Positions 49,631 through 57,534 of a DNA stretch of 64,000 nt are shown in pieces (position 1 is the stretch's first letter; each line of letters begins with the position of its first letter). The position numbers were made by a program, and so were the translations under genes. Source of the DNA: an uncultured Robinsoniella sp. (lineage in GTDB: Bacteria > Bacillota > Clostridia > Lachnospirales > Lachnospiraceae); the NCBI GenBank assembly GCA_900539655.1, contig UQCR01000021.1, positions 1 to 64,000 on the forward strand. Direction: 5' to 3'. Under the pieces are notes generated by a model. The model made no database searches and was not told the DNA's origin. It worked only from the letters and a program-made list of their open reading frames with translations.

Positions 49631-49701
49631 ATCTGGAATGTCTGGATTGTTTTGGGAATTCGAAAACTTACATTCAGACGTACATTTAGAGGAAGTGAAA
49701 C

Positions 49702-49751
49702 GTTGAAAGAAAAAAGAAATAGAAAGGAAGCCACGAAGTAATTCTTTCAAC
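49702..49751 (+). promoter_or_regulatory. Long-range leader stem
   Basis: GTTGAAAGAA (49702-49711) and TTCTTTCAAC (49742-49751) are a perfect 10-bp inverted repeat around a 30-nt purine-rich loop, followed by TTGTTTTAT. Short peptides such as GTG-AAA-CGT-TGA could be read before it. An attenuator or leader switch controlling tagD is conceivable. Confidence 0.45.
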
Positions 49752-49758
49752 TTGTTTT

Positions 49759-49800
49759 ATTAGTGGCAGTATCGCAGTTTCACCTGCGGTATGCAATGGG
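49759..49800 (+). promoter_or_regulatory. Leader hairpin element, copy 2
   Basis: TATTAGTG is followed by GTATCGCAG (49769-49777) pairing with CTGCGGTAT (49784-49792) around TTTCAC, then TGCAATGGG. It matches the element at 37852-37893 in flanks, stem and distance to the start codon, while the loops differ and stem changes keep pairing through a G-U pair. Confidence 0.6.
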
Positions 49801-49807
49801 CATAAAG

Positions 49808-50197
49808 ATGAAAAAAATTATAACCTATGGAACATATGATTTACTCCACTACGGACATGTAAATCTGCTTCAGAGAGCCAAGGCGCTTGGAGATTACCTG
49901 ATTGTAGCTTTGTCTACGGATGAATTTAACTGGGATGAGAAACAGAAAAAATGTTATTTCCCATATAGTGAAAGAAAACGTCTGCTGGAGTCGATCCGTT
50001 ATGTTGATCTGGTAATCCCTGAGAATTCCTGGGATCAGAAGATCAGTGATGTGAAAGAATTCAAAGTGGATACATTTGTAATGGGAGATGACTGGGAAGG
50101 AAAGTTTGATTTCCTTAAGGAGTACTGCGATGTGGTATATCTGCCCAGAACCCCTGAAATTTCCACTACTCAGATAAAACAGGATTTGAAGAAATAG
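49808..50197 (+). CDS. tagD: Glycerol-3-phosphate cytidylyltransferase
   Basis: This 129-residue enzyme makes CDP-glycerol from glycerol-3-phosphate and CTP. The nucleotidyltransferase signature [11 protein letters not shown] is at 7-17, and the second motif near residue 110 reads I-S-T-T-Q-I-K. Length and sequence are typical of TagD. The ATG at 49808 follows the leader hairpin; the open frame extends upstream to 49763 through that hairpin. It supplies donors to the TagF-like enzymes. Confidence 0.93.
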   Translation: MKKIITYGTYDLLHYGHVNLLQRAKALGDYLIVALSTDEFNWDEKQKKCYFPYSERKRLLESIRYVDLVIPENSWDQKISDVKEFKVDTFVMGDDWEGKFDFLKEYCDVVYLPRTPEISTTQIKQDLKK

Positions 50198-50211
50198 GAG
50201 CCGGATAATTC

Positions 50212-51003
50212 ATGAAACGATTTATTAATGATATTAAAAAATTTTATCAATATACCATGTATGCTGCCAGGTCGGAGCTAAAATCGGAAGTTGCCAGTTC
50301 TTATTTAAACTGGCTGTGGTGGATTTTAGACCCGCTGCTTTTTATGATGGTATATACGTTTATTGCCCAGATTGTATTCAGCAATAAAAAAATAGATTTT
50401 TTCCCAATCTATGTATTTATCGGACTTTCTGTCTGGAATTTCTTTAACAAAGTCGTGATCAGCAGTGTCAGGGTAGTTAAAAGCAATAGTGCGGTAGTTT
50501 CAAAAGTTTACGTACCCAAATATATGCTGATTTTAAAAAATATGCTGGTAAATGGATTTAAAATGATGGTTTCATTTGGCCTGGTAATTATCATGATGGT
50601 CATTTGGAGAGTACCGTTCAGCCTTAAGATTTTATATTTCTTTCCGCTGATTTTAATTTTGTGTCTGTTTACATTTGGAATTAGTGCAATCGTATGCCAT
50701 TTTGGTGTGTTTATTGAAGATCTGCAGAATATTTTAACGGTATTTTTGAAATTAATTTTCTACATGTCTGGTGTATTTTATGCCATCGACTCCATGAGCC
50801 AGATTCCGGCGCCGATTAAGAATCTGCTGCTTAATTTTAACCCTGCTGCATTTATAATGTACTCCCTGAGACGGACAATGCTGTATTCCCAGTTTCCACA
50901 TCATAAATTCATGTTAATGTGGCTGGTGGTTGGATTGATTTTGTCGTGCATAGGCGTTCGGGTGATTTACAAATATGAGAACAGTTACGTGAAGGTGATA
51001 TAG
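50212..51003 (+). CDS. tagG: Teichoic acid/polysaccharide ABC exporter permease
   Basis: This 263-residue ABC-2 type permease has six membrane segments (about 35-55, 65-85, 110-135, 143-165, 175-195, 230-250) and the characteristic start K-F-Y-Q-Y-T-M-Y-A-A-R-S-E-L-K of TagG/RfbA exporters. With the ATPase that starts 0 bp downstream it would carry the completed, lipid-linked teichoic acid out of the cell. It has an AGGAGC site. Confidence 0.92.
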   Translation: MKRFINDIKKFYQYTMYAARSELKSEVASSYLNWLWWILDPLLFMMVYTFIAQIVFSNKKIDFFPIYVFIGLSVWNFFNKVVISSVRVVKSNSAVVSKVYVPKYMLILKNMLVNGFKMMVSFGLVIIMMVIWRVPFSLKILYFFPLILILCLFTFGISAIVCHFGVFIEDLQNILTVFLKLIFYMSGVFYAIDSMSQIPAPIKNLLLNFNPAAFIMYSLRRTMLYSQFPHHKFMLMWLVVGLILSCIGVRVIYKYENSYVKVI

Positions 51004-51735
51004 ATGAGTGTTGAGAATGCGATTAAGGTGGAAGGTCTGAATATTTCTTATAAATGTTTGAATGCATATTCCATCAAAAAGAACTTTTTTAAATTAAAGA
51101 AAACAAAAACGGAAGTTCATGAGGCGGTAAAAAATGTTTCATTTAAGGTACGGGAAGGAGAAATTCTTGGGATTGTGGGTAAGAACGGAAGCGGAAAATC
51201 CACAATGCTTCGGGCTATTGCAGGAATTTTTTCACCGGATTCCGGAACAATAGACCTCTATGGACATTCCGTATCCCTGCTGTCTATTGGAGTAGGATTC
51301 CAGAAAAGCCTGTCCGGTAAGGAAAATATCATGCTTTCCGGAATGCTCCTGGGCTTCTCGGAAGAAGAAGTACGCAGACAGATGCCGGAAATCATAGAAT
51401 TTGCGGGTCTTGGCAAGTTTATTAACATGCCGGTTAAGACTTATTCCAGCGGTATGTATTCTAAGCTTGCATTTTCCATTACCGCTATTTTAAAAACCGA
51501 TATTATGCTGATTGACGAGGTATTAAGTGTCGGCGATGCAAAATTCAAAAAGAAGAGTTACCGCAAGATGAAAGAACTGATCGGTGAGAAGGACCGGACT
51601 GTTGTGATTGTATCCCATAATAATGATACACTCCGTTCTCTGTGCGACCGGATTCTCTGGCTTCATGACGGGGAAGTGAAAATGCTTGGAACCGCAGATG
51701 AAGTACTGCCGGTGTATGAAGAATTTATGCAGTAA
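51004..51735 (+). CDS. tagH: Teichoic acid/polysaccharide ABC exporter ATPase
   Basis: This 243-residue ATPase has Walker A G-K-N-G-S-G-K-S-T (about 60-68), the signature Y-S-S-G-M, Walker B I-M-L-I-D-E and the His switch V-S-H-N-N. It is the short form without the C-terminal extracellular or carbohydrate-binding domain found in some TagH and Wzt proteins. It begins immediately after the tagG stop. Confidence 0.93.
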   Translation: MSVENAIKVEGLNISYKCLNAYSIKKNFFKLKKTKTEVHEAVKNVSFKVREGEILGIVGKNGSGKSTMLRAIAGIFSPDSGTIDLYGHSVSLLSIGVGFQKSLSGKENIMLSGMLLGFSEEEVRRQMPEIIEFAGLGKFINMPVKTYSSGMYSKLAFSITAILKTDIMLIDEVLSVGDAKFKKKSYRKMKELIGEKDRTVVIVSHNNDTLRSLCDRILWLHDGEVKMLGTADEVLPVYEEFMQ

Positions 51736-51747
51736 GGAGGCATATGC

Positions 51748-53031
51748 ATGTCAAAGAACAAAAGCTTTGCAGGGAGACTGCATGGAAAAATAAAAAGGAC
51801 TCTGAAAAAGTGCAGCAATAATCATCCGGCGGTTTTAAAATTCTACCGGAAATATGTATATCTGATGCGGAGGCTGAAATGTACCTGGTATGGTATTAAG
51901 ACGCCAACGGACAGCCATATGGTTATCTTTACCGGATTCTTTGGATCCCAGTACGGAGACAGCCCGAGAGCACTGTATGAGGAAATGCTAAAGGATGAGG
52001 CGTACAAGGACTTTCAATTTGTATGGGTGTTTAAGAATACTAAGAACTTTGAGTTTTTAAAGGAAAACAGAAATACCTTCATTACAAAAGTTCGTTCCAA
52101 AAAGTATTACGAATATCATGCAAAAGCTAAATACTGGGTTTGTAATGCTTCGGTTACGAATTACCTCTATCCCAAAAAGGATCAGGTTGTCATTCAGACA
52201 TGGCATGGTACACCTTTAAAAAGACTGGGACTGGATATTGAATTTGACAGTGATAAAAAACGAACATTGAAGGAAAACTACAATAAATACAAGCAGCATG
52301 TGAAGAAACTGGATTATTTTTTATCCCCTTCCAAGTTTGCAAGTGAAAAATTCGATACCTCTTTTGGAATTTCCAAATTTGGCAAGGAAGGAATACTTCT
52401 GGAAACAGGGTATCCAAGGAATGATTTCCTTTTTAACCATACCAGCCAGGATGTGGAACGATTAAAAGAAATGTTCCATATTGGAAAAGATAAAAAGGTG
52501 ATTCTCTATGTTCCGACCTGGAGAGATAACCAGTATGTGGAAGGTCAGGGATACCTCTATCAGCAGCATGTAGATCTGGATGCCCTGGTGGAGAAGCTGG
52601 GAGAGGAATACGTCATCTTATTCCGTACCCACCATTTGAATAAGTTTACAGGAGAATACCGCTATCCGGAAAGAATCGTGGATGTATCGGAACACAACGA
52701 TATTAATGAACTGTACGTGGTAAGCGATATGCTTATTACAGATTATTCCAGTGCATTCTTCGATTTTGCCAATCTGAAGAGACCGGTATTGTTCTACATG
52801 TATGATCTGGATGAGTATATGAATCAGATCCGCGGATTTTACCTGGATCTTAATGAACTTCCGGGTCCGATTATCCAGGAAGAAAATAAGCTTGCGGATG
52901 CCATAACGGATCTGTTTGAAAATTATACGGTGGATGAAAAGTATCAGGCGTTTAATCAGAAGTTTAATTATCTGGATGGACCTGATACCAGTAAGAAAGT
53001 TCTTGATATCTGTATTCCGGCAGGACGGTAA
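51748..53031 (+). CDS. CDP-polyol phosphotransferase (TagF-like), copy 3
   Basis: This 427-residue enzyme has a basic N-terminus for membrane contact, T-W-H-G-T-P-L-K-R-L, T-G-Y-P-R-N-D-F, Y-V-P-T-W-R-D, F-R-T-H-H and T-D-Y-S-S-A-F-F-D-F-A. It closely resembles copy 2 at 48354, which points to a gene duplication now separated by tagD-tagGH. The AAGGAGG site is ideal. Which copy primes and which polymerises cannot be read from sequence. Confidence 0.9.
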   Translation: MSKNKSFAGRLHGKIKRTLKKCSNNHPAVLKFYRKYVYLMRRLKCTWYGIKTPTDSHMVIFTGFFGSQYGDSPRALYEEMLKDEAYKDFQFVWVFKNTKNFEFLKENRNTFITKVRSKKYYEYHAKAKYWVCNASVTNYLYPKKDQVVIQTWHGTPLKRLGLDIEFDSDKKRTLKENYNKYKQHVKKLDYFLSPSKFASEKFDTSFGISKFGKEGILLETGYPRNDFLFNHTSQDVERLKEMFHIGKDKKVILYVPTWRDNQYVEGQGYLYQQHVDLDALVEKLGEEYVILFRTHHLNKFTGEYRYPERIVDVSEHNDINELYVVSDMLITDYSSAFFDFANLKRPVLFYMYDLDEYMNQIRGFYLDLNELPGPIIQEENKLADAITDLFENYTVDEKYQAFNQKFNYLDGPDTSKKVLDICIPAGR

Positions 53032-53085
53032 TCAGTAATCAAGTTTATACAGGGTATACAAATTAATAGAAGTCAGAGGTGTTAT

Positions 53086-53997
53086 ATGGGATTCACAGAA
53101 AAACTGAAAGTCGGCATTGGCTGGCGCGTGAGAAAGGTAATTAAAGTTATAAAAAAAGGTTTTCGGCATATTAAAAAGTTCATAAAACTAGTATTTAAGA
53201 AAACAAAAGAAGGTTACTTTCGATTATCCGGTGTATTTCGCGGCAGAGGTATCTGTCTGTTGGCAAACAGTAAACGTTTAAGGTCCTATAAGGATAAACA
53301 TAAAGGGGAACGCTGTTTTCTGGTAGGAAATGGTCCAAGCTTAACCAGCAGTGATCTGGATCTGATCAAAGATGAGAAGACGATTGGCTGTAATATGGTC
53401 TATAAAATATTTGACCAGACGAAGTGGCGTCCTACCTACCACTGCCTCATTGATGTGATGTTTGCAAAAAATCTTTCAGAAGAGATTGCAGAACATGTGG
53501 AGGCGCCTTTCTTTGTGAATCTGACTGCTTATCACTATATGAAAAAAAGACCGAAAGACAGCACCTATGTCTACAACGTGGCAAAAGAACCCTATAAGAT
53601 CAGCGATAATTTTTTGTCTTATTATGTTCCATCAGGTGCCACGGTTATGTCCTTTATGATAGAACTTGCTATCTATATGGGATTTAAAGAGATCTATCTG
53701 ATCGGTGTAGACTGTACCTCCAGCCTGGCAAAAGACAGCCATTTTATCAAAGACTATCTGAGTGACGATATGAAACAAATGGATGTAAAGCGGATTGAGA
53801 ACCGGTTGAAAGCCCAGGATCTGACCAAAGAAGAAGTATCCGAATATTACAGGCAGAAAGCAATTTTTGCTTATAATAAATTAAATGATTTTGCAAATGA
53901 GAGAGATGTCAAGATTTACAATGCTACCAGAGGTGGAGCTCTGGAGGCGTTTGAACGTGTAAACCTGGATGACATAATAGGAGGCGTGAACGCATGA
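53086..53997 (+). CDS. DUF115/MptE-like protein, probable glycan-modifying transferase
   Basis: This 303-residue protein has a very basic N-terminal 45 residues, then a Rossmann-like domain starting R-C-F-L-V-G-N-G-P-S-L (76-86), with further motifs G-C-N-M-V-Y, L-I-D-V-M-F and I-Y-L-I-G-V-D-C. This pattern is the DUF115 / 6-hydroxymethylpterin-pyrophosphokinase-MptE-like family. In bacteria these proteins are often found in glycan clusters and some flagellin glycosylation loci, where they resemble sialyltransferases. It overlaps the CMP-Kdo-synthetase-like gene by 4 bp, so it may transfer the CMP-activated sugar made by it (inference). Confidence 0.75.
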   Translation: MGFTEKLKVGIGWRVRKVIKVIKKGFRHIKKFIKLVFKKTKEGYFRLSGVFRGRGICLLANSKRLRSYKDKHKGERCFLVGNGPSLTSSDLDLIKDEKTIGCNMVYKIFDQTKWRPTYHCLIDVMFAKNLSEEIAEHVEAPFFVNLTAYHYMKKRPKDSTYVYNVAKEPYKISDNFLSYYVPSGATVMSFMIELAIYMGFKEIYLIGVDCTSSLAKDSHFIKDYLSDDMKQMDVKRIENRLKAQDLTKEEVSEYYRQKAIFAYNKLNDFANERDVKIYNATRGGALEAFERVNLDDIIGGVNA

Positions 53998-54731
53998 AAG
54001 TAGTAGGAGTAATACCATCAAGATACAAATCAAGCAGATTTCCGGGAAAACCATTGGCGGATCTTCACGGGAAGCCCATGATCTGGTGGGTATATCAGCA
54101 GGTAAGCAAGGTAAGAAACTTCGATGAAGTATATGTGGCAACCGATAATCAGGAAATCTATGACGTCTGCACGGGATACGGGTTCAAGGTGTTGATGACA
54201 AGTGAAAAGCATACTAATCCCACAGAGCGGACACATGAAGTATCCGATCTGATACCGGCTGATATCTATGTGTTTATCGGTGGAGACGAGCGCCAACAAA
54301 CGGCTCAGGCAATTGAAAAAGTAGTGGAAACGGCAAAAAGTACGGAAGGGTTCTTCGTTGCAAATGCAATGACCACCATTAAGACCGGACCGGAAGTTAT
54401 CGACTTTACTAATATTAAAATGATCGCCAATGAAGCAGGTGACGGCCTCTATACATCCAGAAGCCCACTTCCATATCCAAAGGGAAGCCTGGAATTCGAT
54501 TATAAAAAGTTTGTTGGCATCTGTGCATTTACAAAAGAAGCGTTGGATTTCTTTGTAACCACTCCCCAGAGTATGCTGGAGAAGGTAGAAGAGTGTGACC
54601 TGATCCGCTATATTGAACATCACAAAAATGTCAAATTTGTGGATGTGGACTGCAGAACGGTGTCTGTGGATACTCCGAAGGATCTGGAAATGGTAAAAGA
54701 CCTGATGGTTGCAGAAGGAATCGTAGGATAG
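53994..54731 (+). CDS. kdsB: CMP-Kdo synthetase-like cytidylyltransferase
   Basis: This 245-residue protein has the 3-deoxy-manno-octulosonate cytidylyltransferase pattern: V-I-P-S-R-Y-K-S-S-R-F-P-G-K-P-L (6-21), a metal loop F-I-G-G-D-E, and R-S-P-L-P-Y. It would couple CTP to a 2-keto-3-deoxy sugar acid. One deviation: KdsB proteins usually have Q-G-D-E-P at the metal site, while here the segment reads G-G-D-E-R. Kdo is not expected in a Gram-positive, so the real substrate is probably another ulosonic acid. The gene lies between the DUF115 gene and a HAD phosphatase. Confidence 0.82.
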   Translation: MKVVGVIPSRYKSSRFPGKPLADLHGKPMIWWVYQQVSKVRNFDEVYVATDNQEIYDVCTGYGFKVLMTSEKHTNPTERTHEVSDLIPADIYVFIGGDERQQTAQAIEKVVETAKSTEGFFVANAMTTIKTGPEVIDFTNIKMIANEAGDGLYTSRSPLPYPKGSLEFDYKKFVGICAFTKEALDFFVTTPQSMLEKVEECDLIRYIEHHKNVKFVDVDCRTVSVDTPKDLEMVKDLMVAEGIVG

Positions 54732-54739
54732 GAGTTTTT

Positions 54740-55390
54740 ATGTATAAAGCAGTAATATTCGATCTGGACGGGACCCTGCTGGACACTTCCGCAGGCGTAT
54801 TAAAAAGTGTGGACTATACCATTGACAAGATGGGTTACCAGCCCCTTGAAAATGAAGTGAAACGCACCTTTATTGGTCCGCCCATTAAAAAATCCCTGAT
54901 GAAACAATATGGATTATCAGAAGAAGAAGCCGACCGGGCAACAGAAATATTCCGGGACCGGTATAAAAATCATGATCTGTTTTTGGCAAAAGCTTATGAA
55001 GGTATCTATGATTTGCTGGATGCCCTGCGTGAAAACGGCTATAAAATTGGAGTTGCTACCTTAAAAAGAGAGGATTATGCAATCGAGATCTTAGAGCATT
55101 TTCAGATCGCAGAACACTGTGATGTGATCTGTGGCTCAGACTTTGCCAGCAAAATGTCAAAAAAAGATGTACTTCTGCGCTGTGAATCCCTTATGGGGCT
55201 TACACTTTCCAAAGAGGGAATCCTGATTGGGGATACAACATCCGATGCAGTGGGAGCTTTTGAAGCAGGGGTAGACTTTATGGCAGTTACTTTTGGCTTT
55301 GGATTTCGCACGGACAGTGATGTTAAAGAGCATCCGCATGTGTTTACGGCGGATACGGTTGAGGATATTAGAGAATTTTTTGAAGTATAA
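54740..55390 (+). CDS. HAD-superfamily phosphatase
   Basis: This 216-residue phosphoglycolate-phosphatase-like hydrolase has the nucleophile motif F-D-L-D-G-T-L-L-D (7-15), a helical cap domain (about 16-80), K in T-L-K-R-E-D near 110 and the acidic motif I-G-D-T-T-S-D near 165. It starts 8 bp after the KdsB-like gene. It may dephosphorylate a sugar-acid phosphate before activation, as KdsC does in the Kdo pathway, although this is a different HAD subfamily. Confidence 0.85.
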   Translation: MYKAVIFDLDGTLLDTSAGVLKSVDYTIDKMGYQPLENEVKRTFIGPPIKKSLMKQYGLSEEEADRATEIFRDRYKNHDLFLAKAYEGIYDLLDALRENGYKIGVATLKREDYAIEILEHFQIAEHCDVICGSDFASKMSKKDVLLRCESLMGLTLSKEGILIGDTTSDAVGAFEAGVDFMAVTFGFGFRTDSDVKEHPHVFTADTVEDIREFFEV

Positions 55391-55444
55391 AACCTCGTGG
55401 ACAGGCATGCTTTTTCAAAGGATGTCTGTTTGCGGGGTTTTTTA
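55389..55444 (+). terminator. Terminator after HAD gene
   Basis: AAAACC pairs with GGGTTTT at the base, with GACAG/CTGTT inside, followed by T-rich sequence. It ends the tagD-to-HAD transcript. Confidence 0.6.
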
Positions 55445-55476
55445 AACAGGTACCCAGGCACCTATATAGTAAAGAA

Positions 55477-55504
55477 TTTGCCGGGAACCGCTAGAATCTA
55501 TATA
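55477..55504 (+). promoter_or_regulatory. Possible promoter of GT2/GT32-like gene
   Basis: A weak TTTGCC (55477-55482) and TATATA (55499-55504) with a 16-bp spacer lie after the terminator. A promoter is expected here but the -35 match is poor. Confidence 0.35.
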
Positions 55505-55521
55505 ACAAGGGAGATAAGAGA

Positions 55522-57258
55522 ATGGATAAAAAAGTACTGATTTCGATCATAATACCGGTTTATAATGTGGAAAAATATTTAAGAAGATGTCTGGATTCGG
55601 CTGTAAGCCAGACAATGAAAGAAATAGAAGTAGTGGCGATTGATGATGGCTCTACTGATAGTTCAGGTGTAATCCTGGATGAATATAAAAAGAAATATCC
55701 GGAAATCATGCAGGTGCTGCATACAGAAAATCATGGACAGGGAATCGCAAGAAATCTGGCAATCAAAGAAGCAAAAGGTACATATCTTGCATTTTGTGAT
55801 GCAGATGATTATATGATAGAGAACTCTCTGGAACGCATGTATGCCCGTGCCCAAAAAGAAAACTGTGAGTTAATCTATGGAGCTTCTTACCGGGTAAGGG
55901 GTAACGGGAAATATCTGCTGGGATTGCTGCCCGGCCCGGTGACAAAAGAAAGTATGCTCCTGGATATCACACCGTTTACGCTATGGAGTCTTCTGGTTAA
56001 AAAAGAACTCTGGGAGAAAACTGGTGGAACTGCAGACATGATTTACCAGGATGTTGCCTATATACCTGTTTTGATCGCAGCAGCCGCAAAAGTTGGATAT
56101 GAGCCGTCACCTGTTTATTATTGGATGGATCGGGAAGATTCCACTGTGCACCGCACAAAAGAAAGAAAAATTTTAGATTTTGTAAAAGCTGCAAAAATGG
56201 CAATTGAAAATATTGATCCAAAATATCGTAATGAAATTGTAATGAATATGGCAGAAAAGACCATTGATAAATCGAAAGCAATGTGGTATTTTGGGGATGA
56301 GTTCTTTTCATATTTCAAATCACTTGCATCAATGATCGAAAAGAATCCATGTTATCTGTCAAACCCGGATAAATATAAGGAAATTACCTACTATTTAAGT
56401 TTGACAGAGCATGCAGTGCCAAGGAAAATATATCTGGATGGATTTTCACAGGAAATCACAGCCCAGCAGGCGGCAGAAACAGCCCGTCAGGCATTTCGTG
56501 AAGAGGGGGAGGCAATTGTGCTCAGTCCCTTAAACTGTGATGTTAAGGAAAACCAGATGATCGAACAGGCATTTTTACAAAAGAATTATAAACTGGCAGC
56601 CGGATATTTTGCATTGAAAAGAATCTATGCAGAAGGTGGTATATATCTGGGCGCCAATATGAAAATAAATGGACCGTTTGACTGTATGTGCTCTTATCCG
56701 GCGTTCTTCAGCTTTTTAGATGAAACTCAATTTACGGATAAGGTATTTGGCGGAGCAAAAGGTAATCAGGTTATAAAAGAAGTCCTGGATGGTCTGGTAA
56801 ATAGTAAGACCCAGACGGAAGCAGACCCGGCAAAACAGATAGAAAGTTTGTTAAAAGGAAAGTATTCGGTAGAGATGAATGGAAGGACAACCTATTCCAA
56901 ATATCCATTTGTACTATTGTCACCACTTGCGGTAATGACTCCGGTAAGTGGAACTGTAATCGATTTGTGTCAGTGTACCCAGTTTGATATGAATCCAAAA
57001 GATTTATTTACAATTCCAAAATCAACGCTTGCCGGTATTGCAAATTACCCGGTACCATGGCAGGGTACCCAGATTAAGAACTGGAAGTTTAAATATGGAG
57101 AATCCAAAAAGCAATGTGAAGAGCTTCGCAAAAAGTATGCGGGAGAGCTTAAGGCGATAAAAAATTCCGATGCATACCGGGTAGGAAATGCCCTTGGTAA
57201 AAATGGACTTGGTAAAATGATTATGCGTATTTGTTTGAAATTTTTAGGAAGTAAATAA
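55522..57258 (+). CDS. GT2 glycosyltransferase fused to GT32-like domain lacking DXD
   Basis: This 578-residue protein has an N-terminal GT2 domain (about 5-215: I-I-P-V-Y-N-V-E, D-D-G-S-T-D, and D93-A94-D95 for the metal), a linker, and a second domain (about 298-480) resembling the capsular GT32 or DXD-sugar-binding family (I-Y-A-E-G-G-I-Y-L). Where GT32 enzymes have the D-x-D motif after G-G-I-Y-L, this protein reads G377-A378-N379. The second domain is therefore probably not an active transferase, and may bind sugar or be structural. The C-terminus (about 490-578) is basic and may touch the membrane. The GGGAG site supports the ATG. Confidence 0.82.
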   Translation: MDKKVLISIIIPVYNVEKYLRRCLDSAVSQTMKEIEVVAIDDGSTDSSGVILDEYKKKYPEIMQVLHTENHGQGIARNLAIKEAKGTYLAFCDADDYMIENSLERMYARAQKENCELIYGASYRVRGNGKYLLGLLPGPVTKESMLLDITPFTLWSLLVKKELWEKTGGTADMIYQDVAYIPVLIAAAAKVGYEPSPVYYWMDREDSTVHRTKERKILDFVKAAKMAIENIDPKYRNEIVMNMAEKTIDKSKAMWYFGDEFFSYFKSLASMIEKNPCYLSNPDKYKEITYYLSLTEHAVPRKIYLDGFSQEITAQQAAETARQAFREEGEAIVLSPLNCDVKENQMIEQAFLQKNYKLAAGYFALKRIYAEGGIYLGANMKINGPFDCMCSYPAFFSFLDETQFTDKVFGGAKGNQVIKEVLDGLVNSKTQTEADPAKQIESLLKGKYSVEMNGRTTYSKYPFVLLSPLAVMTPVSGTVIDLCQCTQFDMNPKDLFTIPKSTLAGIANYPVPWQGTQIKNWKFKYGESKKQCEELRKKYAGELKAIKNSDAYRVGNALGKNGLGKMIMRICLKFLGSK

Positions 57259-57410
57259 AGTTTGATAATATAAGCAGGCAGCCCGATATCCGTCAAAGGC
57301 AGACAGTGTGAGATGATCTTACCGGTAATATTGAGGAAGGCGGACCATAGATCTAAAGTTTCCCGGAAACATTGATAGCACCACAATGCCGGTGATAAAA
57401 TGGAAAACAC

Positions 57411-57439
57411 TTCACAAAATCCTAATTTACCTGTATAAT
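57411..57439 (+). promoter_or_regulatory. Promoter of aldolase gene
   Basis: TTCACA (57411-57416) and a perfect TATAAT (57434-57439) are 17 bp apart. The remaining 150 bp of the spacer upstream hold no clear terminator for the preceding gene. Confidence 0.65.
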
Positions 57440-57460
57440 AAGTGCTGTATGCAGCAACTT
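57440..57460 (+). promoter_or_regulatory. Compact hairpin at the transcription start
   Basis: AAGTGCTG (57440-57447) pairs with CAGC-A-ACTT around TATG, with one bulged A. It would be at or next to the 5' end of the RNA and may protect it from decay. Confidence 0.45.
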
Positions 57461-57534
57461 ATATCGAATTATATGGAATTTTACATCAAAATTTATTGAT
57501 AGACCAATGAGTTTTGAAGAACAGGAGATTAAAA

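Noticed and set aside
54030..54623. 197-codon minus-strand frame opposite the KdsB-like gene
   Set aside because: It is antisense to a conserved gene, has no ribosome site and shows no recognisable domain.
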